A DNA stretch of 64,000 nucleotides from Macrocystis pyrifera (GCA_031763025.1 JASSKH010000005.1:16210128-16274127), one strand, 5' to 3'. Shown: positions 22,985-35,553, numbered from the stretch's first letter. Notes: generated from the letters alone by a model not told the origin. Program-made: numbers and translations.

Positions 22985-23568
22985 GTTCGAACGCGGTCTT
23001 CCTATTGTCTTCATTTTTCCTTTTGCGCTTAATCCTCCGTAATTTTAGTATTATTTTTCTTTCTCTTCCTTTCTTCTATTGATGAGCCTTCAGAAAGGAG
23101 TCGTGTGGCTTTGGTAACTGACGAGCCTGCTTTGCTTGTATTGTCTGACGAAGAGGGGCAGGGCATCGTTGACGAACATAGGACGGAGACTGCAGACAGG
23201 GTGGCAAGGTCCCAAGCGGACTATTAATAGTAGGGAGAACCTGGCTATGGTACAAGTACGTGTATCACGAAGTGCTGCGGCTACCTGGAGGGTGCTTCGT
23301 GCTTCTGTTTGCCTGTCATTTTCCCTTTGTCTTACACTCTCTGTTTATCAGTAGAGTGGTGTTTTTTTTCTTCTTTTTTTAGCACGTTTTTTCAAGTGTC
23401 TGTCTGCCACATCCGCTGCGGGGGGGCACGATATTCTTTTCTTTGTTCCTTCTTCTCTTTCGACTTGTTTTCTTCTTTTTCGTTGTTTCCTTTCGTTCTC
23501 TCTTTTAGAATACGTATGTCGTGGCCTGTCATATACAGTTAGTATCATGACATGGGCATTGCATTGTC
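22985..23568 (+). mobile_element. LINE 3' region, interrupted by a SINE
   Basis: It matches the LINE body's 3' end (ACGAGCCTGCTTTGCTTGTA, CAGACAGGGTGGCAAGGT, CTGCGGCTACCTGGAGGG) and pyrimidine-rich 3' UTR. SINE copy 1 interrupts it at 23569, and LINE sequence resumes at 23892-23938. A TATTAATA footprint lies at 23222. Confidence 0.65.
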
Positions 23569-23894
23569 TTTTTTTTTTTTTTTTTTTGTTCATCACTTTT
23601 ACTTTCCAGCCCACTCGTAGGAGGTTTTACCCTCGACGATCTTCTGGACAAGCCGTGGTCACAGGTGTCGTCCCTTCTCCCCCCCGGTACGTGCCTTTAA
23701 TTTTTATCGCGCATAGGGTTCAGCATTCCCACTGCTCGTCGACTTTCATCGAATGTACAGCTAACTCACGCTCTCGCGCTTTCCGCTAATCAATTTTATG
23801 CAAGAAAAAGTCCCTACGAGCATGCACTCGGTGAGACTCGAACTCACGAAATTGATCTTGATAGGCTCGCGGACCACCTACCAAGCCACCGGGG
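23569..23894 (-). mobile_element. SINE copy 1
   Basis: A tRNA-derived SINE read on the minus strand, with a 19-nt poly(A) (poly-T on plus). The head is GGTGGCTTGGTAGGTGGTCC (A-box-like TGGCTTGGTAGG) and a B box GAGTTCGAGTCTC within a T-arm GTGAG/CTCAC. It is inserted in a LINE UTR with a TGTCT target duplication. Confidence 0.85.
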
Positions 23895-23940
23895 ATGTCT
23901 ACTGCTGTACTGTACACATGACAATGTACAGTAGTTAGCA

Positions 23941-24054
23941 TTACGGGGGTCCATAGTTAATAGGACCTATGGTATAGATAAAAAACTATATAATTGCGTA
24001 TTTTTAATATTTAATAACAATATTTGGTCCTATTTACGATGGTCCCCCGTAATA
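23941..24054. mobile_element. MITE-1 copy K
   Basis: Inserted in LINE 3' sequence next to SINE copy 1. Confidence 0.8.
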
Positions 24055-24059
24055 GTATC

Positions 24060-24260
24060 TGTTTGGCGTAGTTTTGTGACCACAGAACTCCTGCCTCTCT
24101 CGGTTGATCGGCACGGAACATTGGTCGTGCTGGATGTCGATGGGTAGAAGGAACGGTTTAATGTTGTTGTCTTCACATTAAAACGTTCTTTCTACCCAGC
24201 TTCATCAGTACACCCAGCGTCCGTCCTGATTCCTCATCCTGCATTACAACCTGATTGCGT
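24060..24260. mobile_element. Two LINE tails fused tail to tail
   Basis: Plus-strand tail sequence (TGCTGGATGTCGATGGG to GGTTTAATG) runs straight into a minus-strand tail (from TTGTTGTCTTCACATTAA at about 24166). The two 3' ends form an inverted pair with no spacer. Confidence 0.65.
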
Positions 24261-24325
24261 CATCTTCCATCGGTAAGGGAAAATCGTACCGAGAGTATTC
24301 AGTAGTCGGAGAGCGTTTATTATAA

Positions 24326-24663
24326 TTTTTATTTTTTATTTTTTTTTTATCCATCACTTTTACTTCCCAGCCCACTCGTAGGAGGTTTTACCCTCGACGA
24401 TCTTCTGGACAAGCCGTGGTCACAGGTGTCGTCCCTTCTCCCCCCCGGTACGTGCCTTTATTTTTTGTCGCGCAATGGGTTCAGCATTCCCACTGCTCGT
24501 CGATTTTCATCGAATGTAGCCAACTCACGCTTTTTCGCGCTTTCCGCTTATCAATTTTTTATGCAAGAAAAAGTCCCAATGAGCATGCACTCGGTGGGGC
24601 TTGAACCCACGAAATTGATATTGACAGGCGCGCGGACCACCTACCAAGCCACCGGGGACGCCG
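24326..24663 (-). mobile_element. SINE copy 2
   Basis: Full length, with T-rich tail on the plus strand interrupted by A residues. The B box reads GGTTCAAGCCC. The target duplication is not clear. Confidence 0.85.
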
Positions 24664-25174
24664 CTAATAATAGGACTTACTGATAATCAAGACAATAGTC
24701 AATGGAGGGTCTCTCTTTGAACGTGCGAGGGGAATAAAGCTACAACAGAGAGACTTTCACCCTACGCCTGAGCTAATCAGACCAAATCAACCATTGTCCA
24801 GCAATATCTTATGCGTCTCGTGGACAAGTGTGTGCCAACCATTTTCTCGAATAACCATGTGGGGAGCGGGCAAGCTCGTACTGAAAATATTGGTCACGTA
24901 GTCGCGATAAGGTACGATGTTTTCCGAAATTATTGCTGTTTCTTTGATTTCCCCCATCCCATCGATATACCCTTCCTCTCTCTCCCCGTCCTCGTATCGT
25001 ATAATAAGTCATAACTCAGATACCGAGTCACAACGCAGGCTTTTCGTTTTAATCGGTACTATACCTGGTACCAAAAGAAAGGTCCTTTCTTCGCTCGTCC
25101 ACTCGCGTCGATTTAGGCGTATAATATGCTTCTACAACAAAAAACACCTTGGTGGCAGCCGCAGCAGTTTTTTC

Positions 25175-25745
25175 AAGTGTAGGATGTTCTCACATTAGCT
25201 CACTGCACTTCCCTGGAATCCTGCCTGTGGACACAATTGAAAAAAATGAGCAAAAATGCATCTCGATGGGAGAAAACAAAGAGGTACGAAAAAGTGCGCA
25301 CGGCAGCTTCATTCCAGTGCGTACGGGAAACGGTATTTAAACGACCTGTGGTATTCTTCTCTTTTTCTTTTTCTTGTTCTTTTTCGGTTTGGTTTCTTCG
25401 TTGCTTCTCTTTCTTTTTGGTGTATTTTGGTTGCTGGCGTATGTATGTATGTTGTGTCGGCCGCACCTATTAATAGTGCGAAGTCATGGTATTGCGTAGG
25501 CTATTAATGCATTACGGCGTGTTATCTCTGTGTCGTAGTCTGTGACCACAGAGCTCGTATTTTTCTAGGGTGAAGAATCAGCACGGAGGACACTGGGCTT
25601 GCTGGATGTCGACGAGTAGAAGAACGGTTTAGTGTGAAGAACACACACACACATACCACCATCCCGTACCTTTGCAACTTAATATCAGCAGGTACATAGC
25701 CATGGTAATATATGTACCAGGGTACACTCGGAAAAAAAAAGACAA
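25175..25745 (+). repeat. Dispersed repeat split by a LINE tail
   Basis: Left part 25175-25352 (AATCCTGCCTGTGGACACA, GCATCTCGATGG), right part 25664-25745 (ATCCCGTACCTTTGCAAC). Paralogue at 47795-48165 is split by MITE-1 instead. Confidence 0.65.
25353..25663 (+). mobile_element. 5'-truncated LINE 3' end with (CA)n tail
   Basis: The same subfamily as 17.8 kb and 28.4 kb (GGTTTGGTTTCTTCGTTGC, GTTGTGTCGGCCGCACC). It has an extra TTAATA at 25470 compared with those copies. It is inserted in a dispersed repeat whose other copy (47.8-48.16 kb) lacks it. Confidence 0.7.
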
Positions 25746-26169
25746 TTGAAAAACAAAAAACAAAAACGCGACGAGATAAATGAAAGAAGAAAAGGAAAAT
25801 CAAGAGAAATAAAAACGAAGCGAACATGCGCTCAAGGTGGGTAGGTGCAGGCCGAGTCCCGAGCACATATCCATGGTAATCTATGTACATGTTCGGAAAA
25901 AAAAAAAAGAGGAAAACAATAAACAAGAACACGAAGAGACAAAATAAGGAAGAAAGGAAGAAATAAAACGCATAAAAACGAAGCAAACATGCGCTCAAGG
26001 TTCAGGCCGAGTCTCGACAAGGTTTTGCTGTTCGTTGCGTTGGTACGATCAGTCGTACTCGAGGTCCCCTTACAATTTGTGAGAAATGATATTTAGGTAG
26101 GTAGGCTGTTCAGGTATTTTGGTTCCTGTTGGGATCAAGGTACGGGTGAGACCCAAGGGCCCAGCCCCT

Positions 26170-26205
26170 GACTCTAACCTTAACCCTAACCCAATAACCC
26201 TGTCC
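26170..26205. repeat. Short telomere-like stretch
   Basis: CTTAACCCTAACCCAATAAC; too short to mean a chromosome end. Confidence 0.4.
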
Positions 26206-26500
26206 CCAAACCGCAGCCAAAACGGGCAAAAACTGGCCGTAAACGAGGCTGCGTTGCATCGAATCAGGAAATTTCTCAATTGCGGACGACGATTCCGAAG
26301 TGCAGACCGCACTACGCAATTTTTCAAGTCAAAAACACCCCCGAAGATCCTTTCTCCCAGATTGCTTATGATATGTCCAGCTGATGGATCAACGTACAAG
26401 GACGCCGCAAGAAGACCAGACGACAGCCTAGGGACAAGAAGAGGGTAGAGAGACAAAAGGCTCTTAATAACAAAAAACGAAAAAAACAAAAAAAAAAAAC

Positions 26501-26609
26501 TATTACGGGGGGCCATAGTTAACAGGACCAAATATTGTTAGTAAAAACAGGTAAATATACAGGGTTTTGTGTGTACCATAGGTCTTATTAACTATGGACC
26601 CCCGTAATA
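26501..26609. mobile_element. MITE-1 copy L
   Basis: TA-flanked, following a poly-A stretch. Confidence 0.85.
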
Positions 26610-26799
26610 ATAGTCCTATGAGCTACCTGGTACGCACGAACCTCCAGTTGGTGTACTTTAGTTGGAGGTTCAAGGATCAAGCAGCCGACACAAAGAAGAC
26701 AGACAGACGGACCAAGGAAAAAAGAAAAAAGTCGACAGAATCGGAGAAAAGAAAGAAAAAATAGCAAAGGGTTACACGCAAATATCACGGTCGGTCCCT

Positions 26800-27040
26800 A
26801 TAACACGCATGGTAATAAGACACACACCTCCTGGGACGAATTTCAGACCCGGTTTCCTCTGAAACATGGGGGGCACACACAACGAAACTGGTGGGTTTGG
26901 AAATATTTCGTCGAGAAGGTTGGTTGCACAGACAGACGCATCCCTCGTCGTACTCAGTACGCCCTCCCCGTTGTCCAGAAAACCCAGCATCGAAAATCGT
27001 CCGAGGGGGGTGTGTTATCTTATCACCCTAGTGTGATACG
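26800..27040. mobile_element. MITE-3 copy (long-TIR element)
   Basis: The right end is GGTGTGTTATCTTATCACCC then AGTGTGATAC; the left end is eroded. It shares its interior (TTTCGTCGAGAAGGTTGG) with the 37.19 kb copy. Confidence 0.65.
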
Positions 27041-27084
27041 GTATAGCAATAAGGTGACGCAGTCCACGAATATATACGAGTAGC

Positions 27085-27875
27085 ATAGAACGTTCTACGT
27101 GAGCACTATTGGTATTAGTCGGTCTGGCACCTCGTCACTTGCTTACCCTGTCGGACATCTCCTTCCAGCTTTCGTCAACCGCGATTTCCCTGCATGGCAG
27201 GGTTCGAAACCATGGCCTTCGACGTGCAGTTTTCAAAGAGGACCGCTATTAATACTGATTAATAAGTACAACACCGGGTCGACCAGGACGGAGGTGGCAA
27301 GACAGGGTAGCAAGGTACCAGGTGGACCAGCAGGGACTCTGGCTATGCTACTCGTACCATAAACTGCTGCCGCTACCTGGAGGATGCTTAGTGCTTTGTT
27401 TGGTTTGCCTGTTATTTTCCCTTGGTTCTTAGTCTTACTCTGTTGACGACGACTAGTGGTGTTTTTTATTTTTCCTTTTTTTTTTTTGCCAGCTAGCTCG
27501 TCCGCCTTTTCAAGTGTCTGCCAGATCCCCTGCGGAGGGGGCATGATCGTTTGTTTCTTATATTTTTTTCTTGTTTCTTCTTCTCTTTCGAATTGTGTCT
27601 TCTGTCTTCTTTGTTTTTGCTTTTTTTTCTCTTTGTTTCGTTTCGTTTCTCTATGTCATGGAATGTGTATGTCGTGCGTGTCGTATCCAGTATAATGACA
27701 CGGCATTGCATTGCATACGCTGTACGTGGCAACGTAGTACCTCTGCTGTGGCGTGGCTCTGCGACCACAAAACTACTAATAGTATCTCTCTAGGATTGAA
27801 GAATCGGCACGGACACTGGTTGTGCTGGATGTCGACGGGTAGAAAGAACGGAAAACAACAACAACAACTAAAGAA
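27085..27875 (+). mobile_element. LINE 3' region with (AAC)n tail
   Basis: The longest 3' UTR copy. It contains GTGGCAAGACAGGGTAGC, CAAGTGTCTGCCAGATCC, GTATCCAGTATAATGAC and GCTGGATGTCGACGGG, and ends in AACAACAACAAC. The first 120 bp carry an inverted piece of the same family. Confidence 0.6.
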
Positions 27876-27877
27876 CC

Positions 27878-28250
27878 TGTCTATGCTACTATTAATACTA
27901 CTTACTAAATAAAGTAAGGTAGCGCGACTACTTACTGATATATAGAAATAACCTGTCTACGCTACTCGTACGGTGGCAAACTCCTGCGGCTACCTGCAGG
28001 GTGCTTTTCTATGTGCGCTTCGGAATGCTTCTCATTTCCTCTTGGTTCTTAGTCTTCCTCTGTTTATATGTAGTGGTTGGACTTTTCTTTGCTACTCGTA
28101 CCGCCAACTGCTGCGGCCGTTCGGTATGTATTTTGATTTTTTTCCATGACTTAGCTTTTTCCTATATTTTTCCCTTCTTATCCTTATGAACGAAGTACTA
28201 CATAGTGGGTGGGTGACGAGCGTATTTTGGCCCACTCATTATTGCTCTTT
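27878..28250 (+). mobile_element. Internal LINE 3' UTR fragments
   Basis: Contains two short repeats of AACCTGTCTA(T/C)GCTACT followed by pieces of the LINE 3' UTR (GCGGCTACCTGCAGGGTG). It is truncated at both ends. Confidence 0.45.
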
Positions 28251-28394
28251 TTACTTAGTAGTTAAGTGTTCACCGGGATGCATAGTCCCCTTTTTCCTTC
28301 TCGTATCTTTCCCCTTGCACGTCCCTTTGGGCTCATGCTCGGGGTAAGTATGTATGTGTCTGAGCTTTGGCTTCCCATTTTATTTATTTATTTA

Positions 28395-28700
28395 TTTGGG
28401 ATTCTTCTCCTTTTGTTTTTGTTTTTCTTGTTCTTTTTCGGTTTGGTTTCTTCGTTGCTTCTCTTTCTTTACGGTGTATTTTGGTTGCTGGCGTATGCAT
28501 GTATGTTGTGTCGGCCGCACCTAGTGCGAAGGCATGGTATTGCGTAGGCTATTAATGCATTACGGTGTGTTATCACTGTGTCGTAGTCTGTGACCACAGA
28601 GCTCGTATCTTTCTAGGGTGAAGAATCAGCACGGACACTGGGCTTGCTGGATGTCGACGAGTAGAAGAACGGTTTAGTGTGAAGAACACACACACACACA
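28395..28700 (+). mobile_element. 5'-truncated LINE 3' end with (CA)n tail
   Basis: Nearly identical to the 25.35 kb and 17.8 kb (inverted) copies and lacking the TTAATA insertion, with CCGCACCTAGTGCGAAGG intact. SINE copy 3 begins directly after the CA tract. Confidence 0.7.
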
Positions 28701-28702
28701 GT

Positions 28703-29045
28703 GGCGTCACCGGTGGCTTGGTAGGTGGTCCGCGTGCCTGTCAAGATCAATTTCGTGGGTTCAAGTCTCACCGAGTGCATGCTCATAGGGACTTTTTCTT
28801 GCATAAAAAATTGATAGGCGGAAAGCGCGAAAGCGTGAGTTGGCTATATTCGATGAAAATTGACGAGCAGTGGGAATGCGGAATGCTGAACCCTATGCGC
28901 GACAAAAAATAAAGGCACGTACCGGGGGGGAGAAGGGACGACACCTGTGAACACGGCTTGTCCAGAAGATCGTCGAGGGTAAAACCTCCTACGAGTGGGC
29001 TGGAAAGTAAAAGTGATGGATAAAAAAAAAAAGAAAAAAAAAAAA
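28703..29045 (+). mobile_element. SINE copy 3
   Basis: Full length on the plus strand with poly(A). It has A box TGGCTTGGTAGG and B box GGTTCAAGTCT. It lies between two LINE fragments. Confidence 0.85.
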
Positions 29046-29310
29046 GTGGGGTTGTTTGTTTACAGCTCGTTCTTTTCAATTGTCTGCCACATCCCCTGCG
29101 CAGGGGAGAACGACAGAATGTTCTTCAATATTCTTTTCTTCTTAGATTTGTTTTTTTTTTCGGTTTCTTTTCGTTTAGTTTCTTTTTTTTCTCTGTTTCA
29201 TTAGTCTCATGCATGTTGCGCCTATCGTATCCAGTATCATGAGCATTGCATTGTCTACTTTGCTGTACTGCATAAACAACAATGTAGTAATATTACTAGT
29301 ATCTCTACAG
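29046..29310 (+). mobile_element. LINE 3' UTR fragment
   Basis: Contains AATTGTCTGCCACATCCC, the pyrimidine-rich UTR, and GTATCCAGTATCATGAGC. It directly follows SINE copy 3, in the same orientation. Confidence 0.5.
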
Positions 29311-29539
29311 AGATGTGGCGTAGTTCCACACAAAATGGTACCGGGGGGTCGTCGACGCGGCGGACAGTTTCATGCCAAGGTGGCACACGGATGAGGCACA
29401 GAGGAGTCGCAGCTGAGGACGCCATGAACGGCGACAACGGCAGGGGGGGAGGGGGGCAGGGCAGCTGTACCGATATAGCTGTCGACGAATGCAGAAACGA
29501 AATGATAGATCGGGTGGCTAGGTATCGGTTCGACTAGCT

Positions 29540-29965
29540 CTTATAGACTGTTGCCTGTAGCTGCCTCTATTTCGTGTTGCTTCGCCCGCGCAGCACATAT
29601 CTGTCCTCCCTGACTACGTATGCATTCCGTCTGGCAGCCTTTATGAAGTCCTTGCGTCGTTTGTGTTCTGTTTTCATTTCATATTTTTGTTTTTTTTTGT
29701 TGTCTTTTTGCTCTTATTTTTTAGTCCTGATGTTGTGTTCTCGTTCGTACCCGGTACCCTAGCTGGCATTTCACTTGCTTGGCACCTGGATTTGCGATTT
29801 TTTTATTTTCAATTTTTTTTATCTTCCTCTGTCTCAGAGTCTGTGACCACGGAATCAGTATCTCTCTAGGAATAAGGAATCAGGACGGACACTGGGTGTA
29901 CTGATGAAGCCGTGGGTAGAAAGGACGATTTTATGTCAAGACAACAACAACAACAACAACAACAG
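29540..29965 (+). mobile_element. LINE 3' end with (AAC)n tail
   Basis: Ends with GAGTCTGTGACCACGGAATC, GGGTGTACTGATGAAGCC and eight AAC units. SINE copy 4 follows 30 bp later. Confidence 0.55.
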
Positions 29966-29994
29966 AACTTTGCACATCTACTATTAGAGTCTAT

Positions 29995-30337
29995 CCGGCG
30001 CCCCCGGTGGCTTGGTAGGTGGTCCGCGAGCCTATCAAGATCAATTTCGTGAGTTCGAGTCTCACCGAGTGCATGCTCATAGGGACTTTTTCTTGCATAA
30101 AATTGATTAGCGGAAAGCGCGAGAGCGTGAGTTAGCTGTACATTCGATGAAAATCGACGAGCAGTGGGAATGCTGAACCCTATGCGCGATAAAAACTAAA
30201 GGCACGTACCGGGGGGGAGAAGGGACGACACCTGTGACCACGGCTTGTCCAGAAGATCGTCGAGGGTAAAACCTCCTACGAGTGGGGTGGAAAGTAAAAG
30301 TGATGATGAATAAAAAAAAAAAAAAAAAAAAAAAAAA
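29995..30337 (+). mobile_element. SINE copy 4
   Basis: Full length with the longest clean poly(A) (about 26 nt) and a perfect 5-bp T-arm around TTCGAGT. It is probably the youngest copy. Confidence 0.85.
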
Positions 30338-30339
30338 GT

Positions 30340-30432
30340 ATTATGGTTCAAGATCGGCACGGCTGCACGGACACTGGTTGTGCTGGATGTCGACGGGTAG
30401 AAAGAACGGTTCAATGTGAAGAACACACAACT
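30340..30432 (+). mobile_element. Short LINE tail
   Basis: Only the last 90 bp of the family are present (TGTGCTGGATGTCGACGG to GTGAAGAACACAC). It abuts the poly(A) of SINE copy 4. Confidence 0.55.
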
Positions 30433-30930
30433 TATGAATACGTATGACAGATAGAGATGACACATAACGTGTACCTGGTCGTATGTACTTCGACTTGTGT
30501 AGGCAAAGGGAATGGTACTTATACTATTAATATTACGCTATATTAATGTGTTGCGTAAAACGGTCATACACCGGCCATGTCGTATAAACAAAGAACACAC
30601 GGGTACTGGCCGAGGCTACAACTACAACAGCAGTATTCTATTGACATTATAGATTTCGTTTTCTAGAAAGGGCGTACTCCACACCACTAACTTCGAGGGT
30701 AACGCCCCCAAATTTCTTGTTGTCCTGGGGATCTTACTATTAATACTGCTGTCCTTATCAGGTTATGTGTACTTGGTGTTCAAGAGAGTCAGTTCAAGAT
30801 GTTATGTATCTTTAGTACGGAGTTGTTCTGTCCGCGAGACCAGGCTGGACGGGACACCATTTGTACTTCCTGCTGTTTTTATGTATTACTTCTGTATTTT
30901 ATGTCGCACTTGTGGTGATACCTGGTATTA

Positions 30931-31227
30931 TAGGAGGTTTTTACCCTCTCAGTGATCTTCTGGACAAGCCGTGGTCACAGGTGTCTTCCCTTCTCCTCCT
31001 CGGCACGCGCCTTCATTTTTACCGCACACAGGGTTCAGCATTCCCATTGCTCGTCGATTTTCATCGATTGTTGCTAACTCACGCTCTCGCGTTTTCCGCC
31101 AATAATATCCAATTTTAATGCAAAAACAATCCCTACGAGTACGCACTTGGTGAGAGTCGAATCCACGAAAATGATCTTATTAATAGTGGGCAAGCGGACC
31201 ACCTACCAAGTCACCGGGGGACGCCGG
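30931..31227 (-). mobile_element. SINE copy 5, degraded
   Basis: The poly(A) end is missing and the body is diverged. It carries a TATTAATA inserted near 31178, where other copies have only GATCTTGA. Confidence 0.75.
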
Positions 31228-32429
31228 CTCTGTACTTGTAAATACGAGGAATGTTGATCACTCGATATAGATGAAGGTGTCATCGGTGAACGGTTCATCG
31301 ATCATCGAGATCGTCTGCAACCTCCATGGGACGATGAGCGATGAGTACTCATCTACTCATACTTGACAGCACAGGCTCAGGTAGGGCCGAAAAGTCAAAT
31401 CATTGCAGGTGAGATACCACGGGGTGCTCTGCCCTGCACGAAATCATTTGACTCATCAGAGAACAGAGAGTCCCCAAAAAAAAAACATTTTCTTTGCATT
31501 ATTTGTTCAGTATATTTGTTTAAACAAGAGGAGGGCAGACCACACAACCTGCATCGTGACTTGCGTTACGTGCGATTTGATGATTTACGAGCACAGCAGT
31601 AGTATAAGTAGAGGTGCGCGATCAGTGGACAGGAAAACAGGAACAATCGCAATTGCCGGGAGGGAAAGGTGGAGCATCCAGCATCCCAGCAGTCACCCCG
31701 CCAGCTTATGGCAGACTGGTGCACTAAACACGTCTTTTTTTTGTCCGTAGGACTCTATGATCGATAAAAATCGAAGAAACATTACATTTAGCGAAAAATG
31801 TGGCGGCAGTTTTAGTTTTTTCTGGGGGCGATTGACGTTGCTGTGTGCGCGTTTCACCAACGATATACATCCCTGGTACAGCAGTATTCATACTGTACTG
31901 CAGCAACGGACCACACAGGCACACCTGTTTTTGCAAGGGGTAAGCTGTGTATCCGGGGCACCGAAAGACGCATCGGGTGCACAAGGGTGTTGTTCCGGAG
32001 ATGGCTAAACGCTCGCGCCTCCGTACTGGAAACTTTAACTTTTGGATAGATCACAGGCCCGCCCACATGGACGTAAAAATATTCCCCTCTCACAGGTAGG
32101 GTATTATTATAGCAGTCTCACCTCACGAATCTTGTGTGCAAGTGCGTACCCAAAAACCAGAGATGCTGCGGCCGAAAGACGAGGCTCTCCAGCCAACCCT
32201 CGCGCGCTCTCTCGCTTCACCCCTGCGCCCCCCTCCTGATTCAGCCTGGCACTCGAGTGGGCGAGAGCGTGCCTAGAGAAGAGAGATCGGTAGCTGCACC
32301 CCAGGTATTGCTTTGTCTTTTTGTTTCTGTACCGCAGGAATCTAAAAAATCCGGAAAGTACGCGTGCAGAGAGTGTGGTGATTTGTTCTTCTGCTGTGGT
32401 CTGTGCTGTGTGGCATGTGACATTTTTTG

Positions 32430-32524
32430 TCTTGATTCCGATCTTGAACGGACCCGACAAGACGGCGCTTCAACTCACTTGCAACTCCCTTTTCGAAAAC
32501 CCTCTCACAAGATCGATGTGCTAG
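32430..32524 (+). other. F-box-like coding remnant (weak)
   Basis: The frame reads LNGPDKTALQLTCNSLFEN then PLTRSMC and stops. The pattern resembles the second half of an F-box ('fLdgpd..al..tCksl'). It is short, isolated and lacks a partner exon, so it may be coincidence or a remnant. Confidence 0.2.
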
Positions 32525-34290
32525 CCCTTTGCTGGAGGTTCGCGCAGAACCCTTTGAAGGTGGAAATATGCGCTCACTGGAGGAACGATGCTTCTCGGAG
32601 ATCGCGAAGAACCCTAACGAGTCATTGGAGAAAGCGAGAGTAAGTGGTTGCATTCTTTCAAACCTACGCAGTGGTCGAAAGTCCCGTGTGTTCCATCGAT
32701 CCTTGTGTGTTGTGCAACATAATTCTGAATTCAGAAAATCAGTCCTTGCTTTCGTACTCTGTTGTATATATATATACCATACATCGTATGGTAGACCATG
32801 GCACCTGCTGTCGAGTGTCGTATTCAAACGAGCACAGCAGCTCAAGAGAAGTATGTCGTCTCAGGATGCTCGTACCTGTACTTTATGCTCCCTAGCCATC
32901 TGTATTTTACAGCGTAGCAATGGTACCCCCCGCTCATTGCTGCCATACATGATTGCTCGTCGTCAGAGGTCGGCCCTGTTGCGAATGGCGATAAAGTGGC
33001 GACAACAGACAACCAACCGCAGATCCGGTTGTTGGTTGTTGGTATGTTTTGCTGCTGCATACCCCCTACAGCAGTCTGCAGTTTGCAGCAGCCAGACAGT
33101 CAACAGCAGTCACCATCTAGCGACCCCGTCCAATTCAACAATGCCTGTGTTTGTGTACAAGCCGCAAGTACTACATGTACAGCAGTAATAATTATAGCGT
33201 CTCGTACTATACCTGAAAACAACGGCTCTATAAGATCGAGGATTTGGTCAAAACTCCTCTTTGCCTGCTGTGTGTGGTACTTCGATCGCGCGTAAAACAT
33301 ACTATCAATATTAACACGGGTTTCGCATGGTATACATCAGTCCGTATAAAGCCAAGACCAATGATACGCATGAATTTGCGACGCCAGGATGAGTTTTGCT
33401 GTAATGGTATACCAGTACGTACGATTGCCCGCATCTGGTGCATTGAGAACTCGAGGCGTTGGTGGGTCGAGACTCGAGACGACGTGCGCCGAGTGGCACC
33501 CTTTACAAACGCAATCCCACAAGCAATTCCAAGTATTAAATAGTTTGTTCGCGGGTACGGCAGTTTCACGTACGTACGGGGCTGATACGTTGATACTCGC
33601 TGCAGCTGTACAGCCACGAGTAGCAGCAGTAATTGTCATGCCGTTTTGAACGTCATGTCTCGTCCTGGGAGGTCTGTTTACTTGTTGTGGGGAAGGGTGT
33701 TGCGAAATGGCGCCAGTCCAAGAATCATACCAGGACTCGATGACTATCAACAAGCAGACCGAAGCTTCGTCGATGGGGGGTTGAGTCCCAATCGCCATCG
33801 CACCCCAAGGACCCCAAGGAGCAGTACAGGCAGTAGGCGACAAGAGGTATACAACAGCAGCACTGGCGGGTGTCCGCAATACTAGAAGCCAGAATACCAA
33901 AATACTGCAAGTACGGCAGTCAGCATCCCCAGGGCGTGGAACCTCACAATACTTCAAGTAAGGGCAGTATCCGCGAGCAATGCAACCCCAACATACCGAC
34001 AGTAGTACTCGCAGTATAAATGCCTCCAGTACTCTCATCCCGAAAGCGCTTTTACTCTACATCATAACTGTAGTAGATCACACTTGCGGGAACATCCGTG
34101 ACGTTTGTTGAAGCAACCTGATCGGTCGTGTTTGTTTCTTGATCGCATCCTTAGTGCCCCAAGGAATCTATCACTTGTGGGCTTGTGGCTTGTGGGTATT
34201 GTTGGTAAGCAACTCAAAAAAGGGCTTGCTTTGATTATCGCTTTTTTGGGAAAAAACTTGCTTAGTTTAAGCAACTTTGTTGTTTATTAA

Positions 34291-34379
34291 CCCCTTTAGT
34301 ACCGCAGTCCCGATTTGGGGACAAACCAGTCTAATTCCAAATCATTTGTCCCCAAATCGGGACTGCGGTTCTAAAAGGG
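34291..34379. mobile_element. MITE-2 copy 3
   Basis: Flanked by TTAA on both sides, the best-preserved target duplication of the family. Confidence 0.85.
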
Positions 34380-34504
34380 TTAAGCAAGTTCTAAGTTCAC
34401 AGGAAGTTGCTTTAAGCATGCTTATTTGTTTTTTTACGGTGAAATTTAGTAGTTTCTAGTGAAATGGAAGGCGTTTTCGCAGCGGGTTCAACACACAATC
34501 ACCA

Positions 34505-34590
34505 CGAGCTGACCACCACACACAGCTCCAGCAGTGGACACCACACACAGCTCCAGTAGTGGACACCGCACACAGCTCCAGTAGTGGACA
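34505..34590. repeat. 26-bp minisatellite
   Basis: Three units of CACACAGCTCCAG(C/T)AGTGGA. Confidence 0.8.
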
Positions 34591-35553
34591 AAGCATGATA
34601 GTAGATCTATCAAGGTCTGTCCACCCCTCCACAGCTCGCCACACAAGCAGTGAACCTGCGCACAGCCGTAGCACAGCACACAGGAAACAAACCGCAGGTA
34701 CCGGACCACACCTAACGATTTACTACAATAATTAGCTTGCAAAGTTGAGTATCTACTATTTAATCAGTCGAACTCACAGCTGACGTAATTCAAAATTTAT
34801 AAAATAATTAGTGTCCTATGTCGTTGACTTGCGAGCGACAAGTTACTTGCTGCTTCAGGGCAAACGACGTATCACGCAGCTCGCGAACTTGAGTATCGAA
34901 CGCTCGTCCGGTCCAACTCACAGCTGACGTCTCAGGAAATGTATTTTGTGAGTGCATCAAGCACCACGCAGCTTGCAAAATGGAGTATCGACCATTCAAC
35001 CAGTCGAACCCACAGCTGGCGGATTTGGCAAAAACTTGAAGGAAAAACATACTGTTGTATCATCCACTACACCCCTTATGTTTTCTCTCTTCTGCACATC
35101 TACTTGCCATCCACGATACCTCATCTCCTTCCGTCATGTTGGCACTTCAACCCATACACTAGTATTACACGTCGAGTTAAACTTTGGTATTTCGAAACGC
35201 GTGTGTAGTGTGTTCCACATTCCACACAAGCTGCAGTGTAGCAGCGCACAAATTCCCTTATTGCCGTGAGTTTCTGCGCATACCAGGCACAAGTATACAT
35301 ACATGTCATCAGCTGCTTACGTTACACCCCGTCTCCTCCCCGGCAGGCATATACTCGTATTACTGTCCTTCGACGTATCCGTATACCCGTCAAGGCTGAA
35401 AAAAAGAAGGCGTTCACGCCTAAGTTTAACGTATACCACGCTCCCCGAATTTTTTTATTTCCTTTGCGCAGAACTATGGAGGCACGAGACAAGAGAACTT
35501 ATTATCACCCGAAAAAACGCCTACCACCAGCAAAAATTCAAAATGAATCCAAT

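Noticed and set aside
26170..26205. Telomere or chromosome end
   Set aside because: Only two or three imperfect CCCTAA units.
32529..33188. 219-codon plus-strand frame
   Set aside because: The first part (SLEERCFSEIAKNPNESLEKAR) looks mildly protein-like, but the rest is repeat-like and no family fits.
33337..34038. 233-codon minus-strand open frame with hydrophobic stretches
   Set aside because: It overlaps a GTAC-rich repeat patch, and the hydrophobic runs come from biased composition. No homology pattern was seen.
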